Below, in pieces: positions 16,629-27,338 of a stretch of 58,624 nucleotides of DNA. Every line of letters starts with the position of its first letter. Position 1 is the first letter of the stretch. Made by a program: the position numbers and the translations under genes. Source of the DNA: Lachnospiraceae bacterium (GTDB lineage: Bacteria > Bacillota > Clostridia > Lachnospirales > Lachnospiraceae); NCBI GenBank assembly GCA_017540355.1, contig JAFYBE010000018.1:1-58624 (forward strand). Direction: 5' to 3'. The notes under the pieces were generated by a model. That model worked only from the letters and a program-made list of their open reading frames with translations, searched no databases and had not been told where the DNA came from.

Positions 16629-18263
16629 TCAGCCTCTGTTCTGCTTGGCAACAACGCTCTCTCCGCAATACTTCTCTCTTAACTTCGGCTTCTCGATCTT
16701 GCCTGTGGGGTTACGGGGTATATCCTCAAACACAATGTGATGAGGTCTCTTGTATCTCGGAAGCTTTAAGCAGAATTCGTTGATCTCATCTTCCGTACAG
16801 CTCATGCCGTCCTTGATCTCTATGATGGCCATTGTAGCCTCACCGAGTCTGTCATCCGGAACACCGATGACTGCGGCATCCTTAATCTTATCGTAACCTC
16901 TTAAGAAGTTCTCAATCTGAACGGGGTAAATATTCTCACCACCGGAAATAACGACATCCTTCTTACGGTCAACAAGGAAGATAAATCCGTCTTCATCCTC
17001 CATGGCCATGTCACCCGTAAGCAGCCACTCGCCCTTAAGGACTTCATCCGTTGCCGCTTTATCATTATAATAACATGTCATGACGCCGGGACCTGAAACG
17101 CAAAGTTCTCCGACTTCGCCCTGCTTAACCTCATTGCCCTCTTCGTCTATAATCTTGGTCTTCCAGCCGTAGCCTGCCTTACCGATGGCACCTACCTTGT
17201 GTATATTCTCAACACCGAGATGTACGGCGCCGGGTCCGATAGACTCACTTAAACCGTAGTTCGTATCATATTCATGGTTCGGGAAGCGCTTCTTCCACCT
17301 TGCTATAAGGCTGGGCGGAACAGGCTGTGCACCGATGTGCATGAGTCTCCACTGTGAAAGCTCATACTGGCTTAAATCTATATCGCCTCTGTCGATGGCA
17401 TCGAGTATATCCTGTGCCCACGGAACCAAAAGCCATACAATGGTACACTTCTCTGCGGATACCGCCTCTATAATGGTCTTGGGCTTCGTACCCTTAAGCA
17501 GTACTGCCTTGCCGCCTACAAGGAAACTTCCGAACCAGTGCATCTTGGCACCCGTGTGATATAAGGGCGGGATGCATAAGAATACGTCATCCTTGGTCTG
17601 GCCGTGGTGATTCTGCTCAACCTTGCACGAATGCATAAGGCTCTCATGATTATGCAGGATAGCCTTGGGGAATCCCGTCGTACCTGATGAGAAATAAATT
17701 GCGGCATCATCCGCATCCGTAAGCTTGATCTGCGGTGAACGGCTTATGCTGTTGGCCGTAAGCTCCACATAGTCCTCTGCAAATGAAGGACAGTTGGCTC
17801 CGACATAGAATAAAAGTCTGTTCTTGCTGATAGTATCGGCAATCTCCTCAATACGGCCGATAAACTCGGGTCCGAATACGAGCACATCGACATCCGCCAG
17901 ATTAAGGCAGTATTCTATCTCGTCGGACGCATATCTGAAATTAAGAGGCACTGCTATTGCGCCGGTCTTAAGTATACCGAAGTACACGGGCAGCCACTCA
18001 AGGCAGTTCATAAGAAGTATTGCCACCTTATCGCCCTTTTTAACTCCTCTTGATAACAAAAGATTGGCAAAACGATTGGCCTTCTCGTTAAATACGTTCC
18101 ATGTAATCTCTCTGCGGTAATGTGAAGTGGGTGCGGGCTCGGTAAGCTCGTACTCCTTCCATGTAACTCTTCTGACTTCACGTATCTCAGGATTGATCTC
18201 CACAAGACATACATCATCTCCGAACTTTTCGCAATTCTGTTCCAAAATTTCTGTTATAGGCAT
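16629..18263 (-). CDS. Acyl-CoA synthetase / AMP-forming ligase
   Basis: 544 residues of the ANL superfamily, which activate a carboxylic acid as acyl-AMP and transfer it to CoA. The P-loop-like motif YFSSGTTGFPK, the A5 region YGLSESIGPG, the GEWLLTGD motif and the C-terminal PTGKIEK with its catalytic lysine are all present, so the enzyme should be active. The N-terminus has an unusual insertion (about 35-55) before the normal start of the fold. The substrate cannot be read from sequence; medium or long-chain fatty acids are the usual guess. GGGAG nine bases before ATG. Cotranscription with the methyltransferase upstream and TPR lipoprotein downstream is likely. Confidence 0.9.
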   Translation of the reverse strand: MPITEILEQNCEKFGDDVCLVEINPEIREVRRVTWKEYELTEPAPTSHYRREITWNVFNEKANRFANLLLSRGVKKGDKVAILLMNCLEWLPVYFGILKTGAIAVPLNFRYASDEIEYCLNLADVDVLVFGPEFIGRIEEIADTISKNRLLFYVGANCPSFAEDYVELTANSISRSPQIKLTDADDAAIYFSSGTTGFPKAILHNHESLMHSCKVEQNHHGQTKDDVFLCIPPLYHTGAKMHWFGSFLVGGKAVLLKGTKPKTIIEAVSAEKCTIVWLLVPWAQDILDAIDRGDIDLSQYELSQWRLMHIGAQPVPPSLIARWKKRFPNHEYDTNYGLSESIGPGAVHLGVENIHKVGAIGKAGYGWKTKIIDEEGNEVKQGEVGELCVSGPGVMTCYYNDKAATDEVLKGEWLLTGDMAMEDEDGFIFLVDRKKDVVISGGENIYPVQIENFLRGYDKIKDAAVIGVPDDRLGEATMAIIEIKDGMSCTEDEINEFCLKLPRYKRPHHIVFEDIPRNPTGKIEKPKLREKYCGESVVAKQNRG

Positions 18264-18340
18264 TTATATATTCTCCCGGTGTATATTTATTTATAGAAGC
18301 AATTCTACCATTCAACGCGTTAAATTGCAATTTAGAATAC

Positions 18341-19132
18341 TCACTTTTTAATCAGGATATCGACCGTATGCGCAGCCGCTCCGATAAGGTCCGCCCTCTC
18401 CGCGATGCTTGCCACATAATCCACATAGCGCTCAAATTCGCTCTCCGTAAGTCCCTTTAAGGTCTTTCTTATGTAATTGGTCGGTCCGTCGGGGCTTATA
18501 AGCTTATATCTTGACAGTCTGCTCCCCTCTTTAAGCCTGTCTATGTCTTCCACTCTGACATAGTCATATATGTCTTTTTCCTCGGATATTGTATGGAAGG
18601 ACTCATCAAACCTGCCCGTATCAAGACATTCGCTGAAATGTCCCTCATTAAGGGCATAGGTAACCACGGCATACTCATTCATGCAGTATCCGACAAGGAT
18701 ATATCCTCCGAGCTTTGTAACCCTCGCCGCTTCATTAAGGGCTTTAAGCTTATCCTCATAAGAAAAGAGGTGATACATAGGCCCTAACATAAGGGTAAGA
18801 TCAAAGCTTTCGTTCTCCAGGCCCTTAAGCTTTCTGGCATCGCGCTGTAAACACACAAGCTTATCGGACTTTTTCTGCATCCTTTTAAGGTTATGCTTAA
18901 CAGGCTCAACTGCCGTAACCTCATATCCGCGTTCGACAAGCGGTACCGCATACCTTCCGGTTCCGGCGCCAATATCCAGAATCCTTATTTTTTTACCCGG
19001 ATCATCTCCTGCCAATATATCAAGACACTCGTCGGCATACTTCATCGTGACAAGATATTCCACCTGTCCGTGCCTTGAGTTAAGGCGCTTCTCTTCGTTG
19101 AATTTGCCGTAGTATTCTTCTATCGGATTCAT
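18341..19132 (-). CDS. SAM-dependent methyltransferase (class I)
   Basis: 263 residues from ATG 19132, which has GGGAG seven bases upstream; the ATG six bases earlier sits too close to the site. Motif I is ILDIGAGTGRYAVPL, followed by an acidic residue at the end of strand 2 (VTAVEP) and the post-I region LTLMLGPMYHL. This is the Methyltransf_11/25-like fold that acts on small molecules. The substrate is unknown. Divergent from the AraC regulator across 77 bp, so it may be a target of that regulator. Confidence 0.88.
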   Translation of the reverse strand: MNPIEEYYGKFNEEKRLNSRHGQVEYLVTMKYADECLDILAGDDPGKKIRILDIGAGTGRYAVPLVERGYEVTAVEPVKHNLKRMQKKSDKLVCLQRDARKLKGLENESFDLTLMLGPMYHLFSYEDKLKALNEAARVTKLGGYILVGYCMNEYAVVTYALNEGHFSECLDTGRFDESFHTISEEKDIYDYVRVEDIDRLKEGSRLSRYKLISPDGPTNYIRKTLKGLTESEFERYVDYVASIAERADLIGAAAHTVDILIKK

Positions 19133-19173
19133 AATCATACTCCCAGACTGTCATTTATACTTACGAATGATTA

Positions 19174-19209
19174 ATTATATCATACTAAAAATCAATTTTA
19201 TGTTATAAT
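19174..19209. promoter_or_regulatory. Back-to-back -10 elements of the methyltransferase and AraC genes
   Basis: Minus strand: TGA then TATAAT at 19174-19179. Plus strand: TGT then TATAAT at 19204-19209. Both are extended -10 elements; neither has a good -35. The plus start site would fall at about 19216, the AraC start codon. Confidence 0.6.
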
Positions 19210-19215
19210 GTCATC

Positions 19216-20223
19216 ATGGCTATGGAAATTAAGAAAAGTAAATACGACACAATTGAAGATTCGCAGCTTTTGGGCGAGATACGTTACTTAGATCCGGCTG
19301 ATGAATTGCCCAAGTATTCGGATTACCCTTTAAGTCTTTTAACTCCGATACTTGCAAGACACCTCAATCCTTCGGATCCCGTCTTTGTTGGCGGCAAGCC
19401 ACACAAGCACTGCGAATTTGAATTTACGACGGTGCTTAAGGGAAGTGTTACCGTACATTTGGGCAATTTCTCACTGCATATCAAGGCAGGTGACGGAATA
19501 TGCATCAAGCGCGGGGTTCCTCATATGTTCGAGCCCGACAGCGAGAAGAAGATGGAGCTTGAGGTTATCCACTTCCATCACGCCTTACTTTTCGGCACGA
19601 CGCTTACTATGCTTACCAACCGCAATCTTGCAGGCATCTTAAGCAACAAGGATTTCGATTATACTATATTCGATCACACATTAGCCGAGCATAAGGCCAT
19701 ACTTAACCGTGCCCATGACGTATATAAGTATATGCATTCCGAAGAGCACGGCGGTGAGATGCGCGCCATTTCGGCAATCTTTGATATCTGGGGCATGTAT
19801 GTAGCAATGCAGACCGAGATCGTGGACATCCCGCTTACTAAGCAGCAGGCCCTTGATAATATGCGTATAGATAAGGCTATGGAATATATATCCGAGCACT
19901 ACGCCGAGGATATCCTCTTATCAGATATATCCGAAGTCTGTGATGTCAGCGACAGCGAATGCTGCAGGACGTTCCAGCGCGCCCTTCATTCATCGCCCAT
20001 TGACTATATCAACAGATACAGAGTATACGCAGCCGCTGAGTTTTTGACCAACGACGTTCGCAACACTCCGATGTCGGATATAGCTTTGATGGTGGGATTT
20101 AACTACGCAAGTTACTTTAACAAGACTTTCAAGAGATACATCGGCATGACTCCGATGCAGTACCGTAAGAAGTACAACAAAGGCGAGCTCTACAGAAAGA
20201 GCCAGCACGAATTCAGAATATAG
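19216..20223 (+). CDS. AraC-family transcriptional regulator with cupin sensor domain
   Basis: 335 residues. An N-terminal cupin (about 45-130, with HKHCEFEFTTVLKG and AGDGICIKRGVPH) is the probable ligand-binding domain, and a linker leads to two helix-turn-helix motifs at the C-terminus (about 225-325, including SDISEVCDVS and IALMVGFNYASYFNKTFKR). AraC proteins with cupin sensors usually respond to sugars or small metabolites. The start codon has no Shine-Dalgarno sequence; ATG 19216 and ATG 19222 are both possible. One of few plus-strand genes, divergent from the methyltransferase-ligase-TPR unit, which is its best candidate target. Confidence 0.93.
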   Translation: MAMEIKKSKYDTIEDSQLLGEIRYLDPADELPKYSDYPLSLLTPILARHLNPSDPVFVGGKPHKHCEFEFTTVLKGSVTVHLGNFSLHIKAGDGICIKRGVPHMFEPDSEKKMELEVIHFHHALLFGTTLTMLTNRNLAGILSNKDFDYTIFDHTLAEHKAILNRAHDVYKYMHSEEHGGEMRAISAIFDIWGMYVAMQTEIVDIPLTKQQALDNMRIDKAMEYISEHYAEDILLSDISEVCDVSDSECCRTFQRALHSSPIDYINRYRVYAAAEFLTNDVRNTPMSDIALMVGFNYASYFNKTFKRYIGMTPMQYRKKYNKGELYRKSQHEFRI

Positions 20224-20240
20224 ACACATAATCTTATACA

Positions 20241-20276
20241 AAAAGACGGGACCGAATCAAAGATTCAGTCCCGTTT
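20241..20276. terminator. Bidirectional terminator between araC-type gene and argC
   Basis: ACGGGAC (20246-20252) pairs with GTCCCGT (20268-20274), with GAATC/GATTC extending the stem; A-run on the left, TTT on the right. It overlaps the last codons of argC. Confidence 0.8.
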
Positions 20277-21213
20277 CCTCGTCTGTTCCAAGTTTTATGT
20301 TCATGCACTGGATGGCGGCGCCCGAAGCACCCTTGCCCAGATTGTCAAATCTTGCGGATATGAGCACTCTGTCCTCATTACCCGTTATGATAATCTCGGC
20401 ATCATCCCTGCCCTCGTAGGCATTGGCATGTAAGAATCCGTTATTGGGCTCGCCTTGTTCATAGCCGAATTCCCTTACCGTTATAAACTGTTCGCCCTTA
20501 TAATGCGAAGCAAAAACGCCTGCAATCTGTTCAGGAGTCATCTTATTTTTCATAAGGTGCGTATATAAAGGCACGGATACGATCATTCCGCAGTAGTAAT
20601 CATCAACAACCGGAGTAAAAAGCGGCTCTCTGTCAAGGCCGGATATCGCCTTCATCTCCTTAAGATGCTTATGCGACTGTGTGAGCGCATATTCTCTCGG
20701 AGCATACAGATCCTTCCTCTTATCCTCGGCTTCATATAAGGCAATCGCCTTCTTGCCCGCTCCCGAATAACCGGATAATGCCGTTACGGATACGGGATAG
20801 TCACTTCCTATTATTCCGTGACTTACAAGCGGATATACTATCATGTTAAATCCCGAAGCATAGCAGCCGGGAACCGCAATCCTGTTGCCTGTCCTTATCT
20901 TCTCTCTGAACTCAGGCGATAACTCGGGAAGTCCGTACGCCCAGTCGGGAAGTGTTCTGTGCGCTGTAGAAGCATCTATAATAACCGTCTTGTCATTATC
21001 GGGGTCAACCAGGCTTACGGCCTCGATTGCAGCCGCATCCGGAAGACACAAAAACGTGATGTCCGACTCATTGATAAACTTCTTACGCTCTGCCGCATCC
21101 TTACGAAACTCGCTGTCGATCTTCATGATCTCAACGTCATTCCTTGATGCGAATCTTTCCTGTATACGAAGTCCGGTGGTTCCTTCACCGCCGTCTATAA
21201 AGACTTTTTTCAT
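20257..21213 (-). CDS. argC: N-acetyl-gamma-glutamyl-phosphate reductase, type 2
   Basis: NADPH-dependent reductase of arginine synthesis. 318 residues, matching the shorter type-2 ArgC group; the dinucleotide loop reads [12 protein letters not shown], typical of that group. The catalytic cysteine is C117 in VPGCYASG, and the downstream [12 protein letters not shown] segment is conserved. It overlaps the prfA stop by four bases, so it appears to be the last gene of the rpmE-to-argC series. No other arginine genes are in the window. Confidence 0.95.
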   Translation of the reverse strand: MKKVFIDGGEGTTGLRIQERFASRNDVEIMKIDSEFRKDAAERKKFINESDITFLCLPDAAAIEAVSLVDPDNDKTVIIDASTAHRTLPDWAYGLPELSPEFREKIRTGNRIAVPGCYASGFNMIVYPLVSHGIIGSDYPVSVTALSGYSGAGKKAIALYEAEDKRKDLYAPREYALTQSHKHLKEMKAISGLDREPLFTPVVDDYYCGMIVSVPLYTHLMKNKMTPEQIAGVFASHYKGEQFITVREFGYEQGEPNNGFLHANAYEGRDDAEIIITGNEDRVLISARFDNLGKGASGAAIQCMNIKLGTDEETGLNL

Positions 21214-22286
21214 GCGCCCTCTCCCATCTTAAGGAGCTTTGCAGCCTGGTCGGCCGCTATACAGGCATCGATTATCTCCTGTATGTCTCCGTTCATTATC
21301 TTATCAAGCTTATAAAGGGTTAAGTTGATTCTGTGATCGGTAACACGTCCCTGAGGGAAGTTGTAAGTACGTATCTTCTCGGAACGGTCTCCCGTACCGA
21401 TCTGGCTTCTTCTTGCCTCAGCCTCCGCATCGTGAGCGTCCTGCATTGCAAGATCGTAAAGTTTGGTACGAAGCAGGGCATAAGCCTTGGCCTTGTTCTG
21501 TATCTGGCTCTTCTCGGTCTGTGAATAGATTACGATACCCGTAGGGATATGTGTAAGTCTTACGGCTGAGTCCGTAGTATTGACACACTGACCGCCGGCA
21601 CCCGATGATCTGCAGACATCGATTCTTATATCCTTCTCATCTATTACAACATCGACTTCCTCAGCCTCCGGCATAACCGCAACCGTAATCGTGGATGTAT
21701 GTATACGTCCGCCCGACTCGGTCTCAGGCACACGCTGTACTCTGTGAACGCCGCTTTCGTACTTCATAACGGAATATGCGCCCTGACCGCTTATCATAAA
21801 GGTCACGCTCTTCATTCCGCCTATGCCGATCTCTTCCATTTCAAGAGTCTCAACCTTCCAGCGTCTTCCCTCGGCGTAATGCACATACATTCTGTATATC
21901 TCAGCCGCAAAAAGCGCTGCCTCGTCGCCACCCGCACCGGCTCTGATCTCAACGATAACGTTCTTGTCATCATTGGGGTCCTTGGGCAGAAGCAAAATCT
22001 TAAGCTTCTTCTCAAGTTCCTCAACCCTTGCCTTGGCGGTACTTAACTCTTCCTTAAGCATCTGACGCATATCCTCATCCGACTCCCCGTCAAGCAGGCT
22101 GATCGAATCCTCTATGGTCTCGTTGCACTTCTTGTACTCTCTGTATGCCTCAACTATCGGCGTCAGATCCGACTGCTCCTTCATAAGCGAAGCAAATCTC
22201 TTCTGATCTCCCGTCACGCCGGGCTCGCTGAGCTCGTTCATTATCTCTTCAAACCTGCGTAACAGATCCTCTAACTTGTCAAACAT
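21210..22286 (-). CDS. prfA: Peptide chain release factor 1
   Basis: Recognises UAA and UAG stops and triggers peptide release. 358 residues, close to E. coli RF1 (360). The codon-recognition tripeptide of the PxT type is PET at 187-189 ([14 protein letters not shown]), marking RF1 rather than RF2. The GGQ catalytic loop is at 231-233. It sits one base after prmC, whose product methylates this GGQ glutamine, and overlaps argC by four bases. Confidence 0.97.
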   Translation of the reverse strand: MFDKLEDLLRRFEEIMNELSEPGVTGDQKRFASLMKEQSDLTPIVEAYREYKKCNETIEDSISLLDGESDEDMRQMLKEELSTAKARVEELEKKLKILLLPKDPNDDKNVIVEIRAGAGGDEAALFAAEIYRMYVHYAEGRRWKVETLEMEEIGIGGMKSVTFMISGQGAYSVMKYESGVHRVQRVPETESGGRIHTSTITVAVMPEAEEVDVVIDEKDIRIDVCRSSGAGGQCVNTTDSAVRLTHIPTGIVIYSQTEKSQIQNKAKAYALLRTKLYDLAMQDAHDAEAEARRSQIGTGDRSEKIRTYNFPQGRVTDHRINLTLYKLDKIMNGDIQEIIDACIAADQAAKLLKMGEGA

Positions 22287-22287
22287 C

Positions 22288-23142
22288 TTATCTCCATTCT
22301 CCTTTAACGACTCTGTCGTTGCCCGACAGGTCCTTATATATCTCTATGTCTATAAATCCTCTGTCTCTTAATATGGCACTCACGGCTTCTCCCTGATCAA
22401 AGCCCGTCTCGAAGAACAACATACCGCCTTTATTCAAAAAAGCGGGCGCCTCATCCGTTATCCTCCTATAGAAGCTTAGTCCGTCAGCCGAACCGTCAAG
22501 TGCTATATAGGGTTCGTGGTCCTTAACTTCTGTATCAAGAGTCGGTATCACATCCGTCCTTATATAGGGAGGATTGCTGACTATCAAATCATATTTTAAT
22601 TTATCTTCAGTCTGTTCCTGCGTTTTCAGCGCATCAAACAGATCTCCGCATACAAATTCTGCTTTAAGTCCAAGCTTTGCCGCATTGCTTTTTGCAACCG
22701 CAAGGGCCTTATCCGAAATATCTGTTCCCGTTCCTTCACAGTCATGCATATAGTGAAGCAGGCTTAAAAGTATGCATCCGCTTCCCGTGCATACATCCAG
22801 AATACGTACACCCGAAAGGCCGAGTCTTAACACCTCTTCAACCAGAGTCTCCGTATCGAATCTCGGTATCAGCACATCCTCATTGACCTTAAATTCAAGG
22901 CCCATGAATTCCTGAACACTGGTGATATGCTGTAAGGGGATATGTGTAAGCCTCTTATCAACGGCAGCTTTAAGCTTATCACATGCATCTGCCGCAATCT
23001 CCGTCTCCGGATGAAGGTAGATGTCATTCTTACTTATTCCCGCTATGTACTCCATAAGCAAAGAGGCATCGCTTGCGGCATCTTCTATACCGCCGTCAGA
23101 CAGTCTGTCCGTGATATGCTCAAGGCATTCTTTATACGTCAC
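22288..23142 (-). CDS. prmC: Release factor glutamine methyltransferase
   Basis: 284 residues. It methylates the GGQ glutamine of release factors using SAM. The N-terminal helical substrate-binding domain (about 1-85) is followed by the Rossmann domain with motif I DVCTGSGC (116-123) and the NPPY active-site motif at 190-193. The start is a GTG overlapping the DUF1385 stop by four bases. Gene order prmC-prfA is widespread and supports the assignment. Confidence 0.95.
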   Translation of the reverse strand: MTYKECLEHITDRLSDGGIEDAASDASLLMEYIAGISKNDIYLHPETEIAADACDKLKAAVDKRLTHIPLQHITSVQEFMGLEFKVNEDVLIPRFDTETLVEEVLRLGLSGVRILDVCTGSGCILLSLLHYMHDCEGTGTDISDKALAVAKSNAAKLGLKAEFVCGDLFDALKTQEQTEDKLKYDLIVSNPPYIRTDVIPTLDTEVKDHEPYIALDGSADGLSFYRRITDEAPAFLNKGGMLFFETGFDQGEAVSAILRDRGFIDIEIYKDLSGNDRVVKGEWR

Positions 23143-24089
23143 AGCTCATCATCCTCGAATTCGAAGTTCTCCTTAAGAAAGGCTCTCCAGTCAAATACCG
23201 CCTCAACGGACTTGATCGCAACTTCTATCATCTGCTCATCGGGCTCCTTGGTCGTAAGCCTCTGAAGTAAAAGGCCCGGAGCCGAGAATATCTTAACAAA
23301 TACATTGTCATTCCTGCCCGCGAGCTTGATTATCTCATAAGAGATACCCGCTATAACCGGTATCAACAGGATTCTTATAACCACCTTAAGCACCGGATTG
23401 CTTACGGTTATGAACATAAAGAGTATGATACTTACTATCATGACAAAGAGTAAGAAGCTTGTACCGCATCTCTTATGGAATCTCGATGAACGCTTAACAT
23501 TGTGAACATTGAGATTGTGGCCTCTCTCGATACAGTTGATGCACTTATGCTCCGCACCGTGATACTGATACAGTCTCTTGATGTCCTTCATGGCTGTTAT
23601 GGCCACGATATATATAAGGAAGATCAAAAGCCTTATAAGTCCTTCGAAAACAGCCAAAAGTGAAGCGTTCCTTACATATGTCTCAAGCAATGTGGACAGA
23701 TAGTAAGGCAGAACCATGAAGATTCCTATAGCCAGAACAAAGGACAGAAGAATCGTCAGCACCGAGAAAGTCTTCTTGGACTTATCTCCGAGTGCCTTAT
23801 CTATACTTGTCTCCTTCGCATCCTCATCCTCATAAAAAGATGCCGAATAGTCAAGTGTACGCATGCCCAGTATAAGGGAATCCAAAAAGCTGAACACTCC
23901 TCTTATAAAAGGTATCTTCGTAACGGGACTTCCGTGAAGTATTCCGTGATACTCTTCTGTATCGATCTCGATCTCACCGTCGGGCTTTCTTACGGCCACT
24001 GCGTAGAGTTCCTTATTCTTCATCATCACGCCTTCAAGTACGGCCTGTCCGCCTATATTTGAATTGACATGTTTCTTCTTCCTTGCCAT
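23139..24089 (-). CDS. DUF1385 membrane protein (YqhQ-like)
   Basis: 316 residues with the DUF1385 N-terminal signature NIGGQAVLEGVMMK. Membrane segments lie near 109-130, 148-170, 205-225 and 230-248. A conserved polar cluster YQYHGAEHKCINC, with two cysteines and two histidines, lies between membrane segments and resembles a metal site. Function is not established; from memory, neighbours in many Clostridia are rpmE and prmC/prfA, exactly as here. GGAGAG precedes the ATG. Confidence 0.9.
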   Translation of the reverse strand: MARKKKHVNSNIGGQAVLEGVMMKNKELYAVAVRKPDGEIEIDTEEYHGILHGSPVTKIPFIRGVFSFLDSLILGMRTLDYSASFYEDEDAKETSIDKALGDKSKKTFSVLTILLSFVLAIGIFMVLPYYLSTLLETYVRNASLLAVFEGLIRLLIFLIYIVAITAMKDIKRLYQYHGAEHKCINCIERGHNLNVHNVKRSSRFHKRCGTSFLLFVMIVSIILFMFITVSNPVLKVVIRILLIPVIAGISYEIIKLAGRNDNVFVKIFSAPGLLLQRLTTKEPDEQMIEVAIKSVEAVFDWRAFLKENFEFEDDEL

Positions 24090-24143
24090 ATGCTCTCCGT
24101 CTGTCGCATCATCCGTATCTTACGCGGAATTACTGCGATTCGA

Positions 24144-24182
24144 TAAAAAACATAAGGTTGAGATCCTCCCGACCTCAACCTT
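24144..24182 (-). terminator. Terminator after rpmE
   Basis: On the minus strand AAGGTTGAG pairs with CTCAACCTT (perfect 9-bp stem), and T6 follows three bases later at 24145-24150. It lies between rpmE and the DUF1385 gene, so the downstream genes may depend on read-through. Confidence 0.85.
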
Positions 24183-24208
24183 AATAAACTACGTAACAAA
24201 AAACTATG

Positions 24209-24412
24209 CTATGCGTTAACGCCATACTTCTTATTGAACTTATCAATACGTCCGTCAGCTCTTGCAGACTTCTGCTGTCCTGTATAGAACGAATGGCACT
24301 TACTGCATACTTCTACGTGGATCTCAGGCTTGGTAGAGCCTGTAACGAAAGTGTTACCACAGTTACATGTGACTGTTGCCTGATAGTACTCAGGATGGAT
24401 TCCTTCTCTCAT
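24209..24412 (-). CDS. rpmE: 50S ribosomal protein L31, zinc-binding form
   Basis: 67 residues. The four cysteines of the zinc-ribbon form are present (CNC near 16-18 and CSKC near 36-39, followed by HSFYTGQQK). This separates it from the cysteine-free paralogue that replaces L31 under zinc limitation. A GAGGTGA site precedes the ATG. It has its own promoter 76 bases upstream, between rho and rpmE, and a strong terminator behind. Confidence 0.97.
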   Translation of the reverse strand: MREGIHPEYYQATVTCNCGNTFVTGSTKPEIHVEVCSKCHSFYTGQQKSARADGRIDKFNKKYGVNA

Positions 24413-24487
24413 GATTTCACCTCTCTATATAGTAAAAAGTATTGTTCTCATCCGCTACTGCACGGCTTAAAACCGAACAGCTATATG

Positions 24488-24516
24488 ATTGTAGCACAGA
24501 TACTGCCCCTGCGCAA
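24488..24516 (-). promoter_or_regulatory. rpmE promoter
   Basis: Minus strand: TTGCGC, 17 bases, TACAAT, with TG one base before the -10. The predicted leader is about 70 bases. Confidence 0.7.
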
Positions 24517-24526
24517 TACCTAAAAA

Positions 24527-25957
24527 TCAGAAAATCTTCATCTTCTTCATCATCTGAGTGAATTCATTGTTATTCCTTGTACGTGCGAAGAGATCGATAA
24601 CCTTATCCGCAGCCTCTTCGGCCTTCATTCCGTTAAAGGCTCTGCGCATCGTTGCAACCGCCTCCTGCTCATCGGGAGTAAGCAAAAGATCGTCTCTTCT
24701 TGTGCCCGACTTAAGGATATCAATTGCGGGGAAGACTCTTCTCTCAGATAACTTCCTGTCAAGAACCATCTCCATGTTACCGGTTCCCTTGAATTCCTCG
24801 TAAACCACATCATCCATCTTACTTCCGGTCTCAACAAGTGCCGTTGCAAGAATCGTAAGGCTTCCGCCCTCTCTTATATTACGGGCTGCACCAAAAAACT
24901 TCTTGGGCATATGCAAAGCCGCGGGATCAAGACCGCCGGATAACGTACGTCCTGAAGGCGGAACCGTGAGGTTATATGCTCTGGTAAGTCTTGTGATCGA
25001 GTCGATTAAGATCATAACGTCCTTACCGTGCTCAACAAGTCTCCTTGCTCTCTCTATAACCATCTCGGATACTCTCTTATGATGCTCGGGAAGCTCATCG
25101 AATGTCGAATAGATAACCTCTACGTTGGGACCTTCTATTGCTTCTCTGATATCCGTAACCTCCTCGGGTCTTTCATCTATCAAAAGCACGATGAGATGAA
25201 TCTCGGGATTGTTGGCCTTAACCGACTTCGCAACATCCTTAAGAAGTGTTGTCTTACCGGCCTTCGGAGGAGATACGATCATACCTCTCTGTCCCTTGCC
25301 GACGGGGCTCATGATATCCATTATCCTCATCGCCACCGATCCGCCCGGATGCTCAAGCTTAAGTTTCTCTTCCGGGAATATGGGTGTCATATCTTCAAAA
25401 TTCGGACGCCTCTGGATCTGCTCGGGAGTGCAGTCGTTGATGGTCTTGACGAACAGTAAAGCCGAGAACTTCTCATTCTGAGACTTAATCCTTGTATTAC
25501 CCGTAACAATATCACCGGTCTTAAGCTTAAATCTCTTAATCTGGCTGGGTGCCACATATACGTCATTCTCACCCGGCAGATAATTGGCAGATCTTATAAA
25601 GCCGAAACCGTCAGGCATAACTTCAAGTATTCCCGATACCTGAACGCCGCTGTCAAGTTCCTTAAGATTCTCATCATCCTTGGCCTTGTCGCCTTCTTTG
25701 GCTGCTTCCTTGGCCTTATCATCAGACTTATTCTTCTCCTCTGCCTTAGCCTTGGCTTCTGTATCTTTTGCGGGATTAAGACCTATCTCTCCGGCCTCCT
25801 TCTTACCGCCGCTTTCCTTACTCTCTTTTTCATCAAGCTCCATCATGGCATCGATTATGGCTGCCTTGCTTAACTTTGATGTCCCCTTAATACCTCTTGA
25901 CTTTGCAATTTCCTTAAGATCGGCTATTGCAAGTGATTCATATCTTTCCCTTGTCAT
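24527..25957 (-). CDS. rho: Transcription termination factor Rho
   Basis: 476 residues from ATG 25957, chosen because AGAGG stands six bases upstream and the protein then starts [19 protein letters not shown], the usual Rho N-terminal helical domain. A low-complexity insertion rich in K, E, A and D (about 45-105) separates it from the RNA-binding OB fold ([17 protein letters not shown]). The ATPase core has Walker [12 protein letters not shown], Walker [11 protein letters not shown]-like and the Q/R-loop region [12 protein letters not shown]. Inserted linkers are common in Rho of Gram-positive bacteria. A long leader of over 100 bases precedes it. Confidence 0.97.
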   Translation of the reverse strand: MTRERYESLAIADLKEIAKSRGIKGTSKLSKAAIIDAMMELDEKESKESGGKKEAGEIGLNPAKDTEAKAKAEEKNKSDDKAKEAAKEGDKAKDDENLKELDSGVQVSGILEVMPDGFGFIRSANYLPGENDVYVAPSQIKRFKLKTGDIVTGNTRIKSQNEKFSALLFVKTINDCTPEQIQRRPNFEDMTPIFPEEKLKLEHPGGSVAMRIMDIMSPVGKGQRGMIVSPPKAGKTTLLKDVAKSVKANNPEIHLIVLLIDERPEEVTDIREAIEGPNVEVIYSTFDELPEHHKRVSEMVIERARRLVEHGKDVMILIDSITRLTRAYNLTVPPSGRTLSGGLDPAALHMPKKFFGAARNIREGGSLTILATALVETGSKMDDVVYEEFKGTGNMEMVLDRKLSERRVFPAIDILKSGTRRDDLLLTPDEQEAVATMRRAFNGMKAEEAADKVIDLFARTRNNNEFTQMMKKMKIF

Positions 25958-26093
25958 CAAATACCTCTCTGTCATCATCCCACGCAAAAACAGGACTCCG
26001 AAATACAAAACTCTTAATTAAACTTATTGTTGTTGGAAAATGTACCGAACTAATACTCCAAGAAACGTAAAAATCCTAACCCTATTATACATA

Positions 26094-26128
26094 AAATCCC
26101 GAAAAAGAAAAGTACTTTTTCGGGATTT
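26094..26128. terminator. Bidirectional terminator between malic enzyme gene and rho
   Basis: A perfect 14-bp inverted repeat, AAATCCCGAAAAAG and its complement, around a 7-base loop. It should end the malic enzyme transcript. A possible rho -10 (TATAAT, minus strand, 26084-26089) lies just behind it. Confidence 0.85.
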
Positions 26129-26163
26129 GTATCTTATTTATGCGACTTGTTAAACTTCTTATC

Positions 26164-27315
26164 TTACTTTATAAGCGCCCTGACTGCCGCTGCCACCTTA
26201 TCGGCAACCCTGGGATCAAATGCTTCGGGCATGATCATATCTTCGCATAACTCATCATCAGATACGAGTGCGGCGATTGCTTCCGCAGCCGCAAGCTTCA
26301 TCTCTTCGGTGATCTGTCTTGCTCTTCCTTCAAGTGCTCCCTTAAAGATTCCGGGGAAAGCTACAACGTTGTTGATCTGGTTGGGGAAGTCACTTCTTCC
26401 GGTTCCTACTATACGTGCGCCTGCTGCCTTCGCAACATCGGGCATGATCTCGGGAACGGGATTACTCATTGCAAATATGATGGGATCGGTTGCCATTGAC
26501 TTAACCATATCCGCTGTCATGGTATCGGGAGCCGATACACCAACAAAGATATCCGAACCCTTGATTACATCTGCAAGTCCGCCCTTCTCATCATTAGGGT
26601 TTGTAAGTGAAAGCATCTCTTTTTTAGAAGAATTAAGGTCTGTTCTGTCCGATGCAATTGCACCCGTTCTGTCGACCATAATGATATTCTTAAATCCGTA
26701 TCTTAATAAAAGCTTTGTGATCGCCACACCTGCGCTTCCTGCGCCGTTAACTACGATCTTGCAGCTCTCCTTGGGCTTTTTAACTATCTTAAGTGCATTG
26801 ATTGTAGCCGCAAGCACAACGATTGCCGTTCCGTGCTGATCATCATGGAATACAGGTATATCCAGAGTAGCCTTAAGTCTTTCTTCTATCTCAAAACATC
26901 TTGGTGCAGAGATATCCTCAAGATTGATTCCGCCGAATCCCGGTGCAAGGTAAGTAACGGCCTTGATTATCTCCTCGGTATCCTGTGTATCAAGGCAGAT
27001 CGGAACCGCATTGACTCCGCCGAACTCCTTGAATAACACCGCCTTACCTTCCATAACGGGCATTGCTGCCTTGGCACCGATATTACCGAGTCCCAAAACG
27101 GCACTTCCGTCCGATACAACGGCTATGGTATTGGCCTTCATAGTATACTTGTAAGCCAGTTCCGGATCCTTGGCGATCACCTTACAGGGCTCCGCAACTC
27201 CGGGTGTATAGGCTATAGCAAGATCCTCTCTTGTCTTAACCTTACTCTTGGCAACGGTCTCGATCTTACCGTTCCACTCTTCATGCATCTGCATGGCTTT
27301 CTCTGCTGTAGTCAT
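26164..27315 (-). CDS. Malic enzyme (malate dehydrogenase, decarboxylating)
   Basis: Converts malate to pyruvate and CO2 with NAD(P)+. 383 residues from ATG 27315, preceded by GGAGAG; this is the short bacterial class. Visible motifs are YTPGVAEPC near the N-terminus (tyrosine of the active site), [19 protein letters not shown], the metal-binding stretch FHDDQHGTA, and the dinucleotide fold [12 protein letters not shown]. Cofactor preference cannot be read reliably. It is the last gene of the apparent lysR-DUF4250-rarA series and is followed by a perfect terminator. Confidence 0.94.
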   Translation of the reverse strand: MTTAEKAMQMHEEWNGKIETVAKSKVKTREDLAIAYTPGVAEPCKVIAKDPELAYKYTMKANTIAVVSDGSAVLGLGNIGAKAAMPVMEGKAVLFKEFGGVNAVPICLDTQDTEEIIKAVTYLAPGFGGINLEDISAPRCFEIEERLKATLDIPVFHDDQHGTAIVVLAATINALKIVKKPKESCKIVVNGAGSAGVAITKLLLRYGFKNIIMVDRTGAIASDRTDLNSSKKEMLSLTNPNDEKGGLADVIKGSDIFVGVSAPDTMTADMVKSMATDPIIFAMSNPVPEIMPDVAKAAGARIVGTGRSDFPNQINNVVAFPGIFKGALEGRARQITEEMKLAAAEAIAALVSDDELCEDMIMPEAFDPRVADKVAAAVRALIK

Positions 27316-27338
27316 AGTTCTCTCCATTCTTAAATTAT

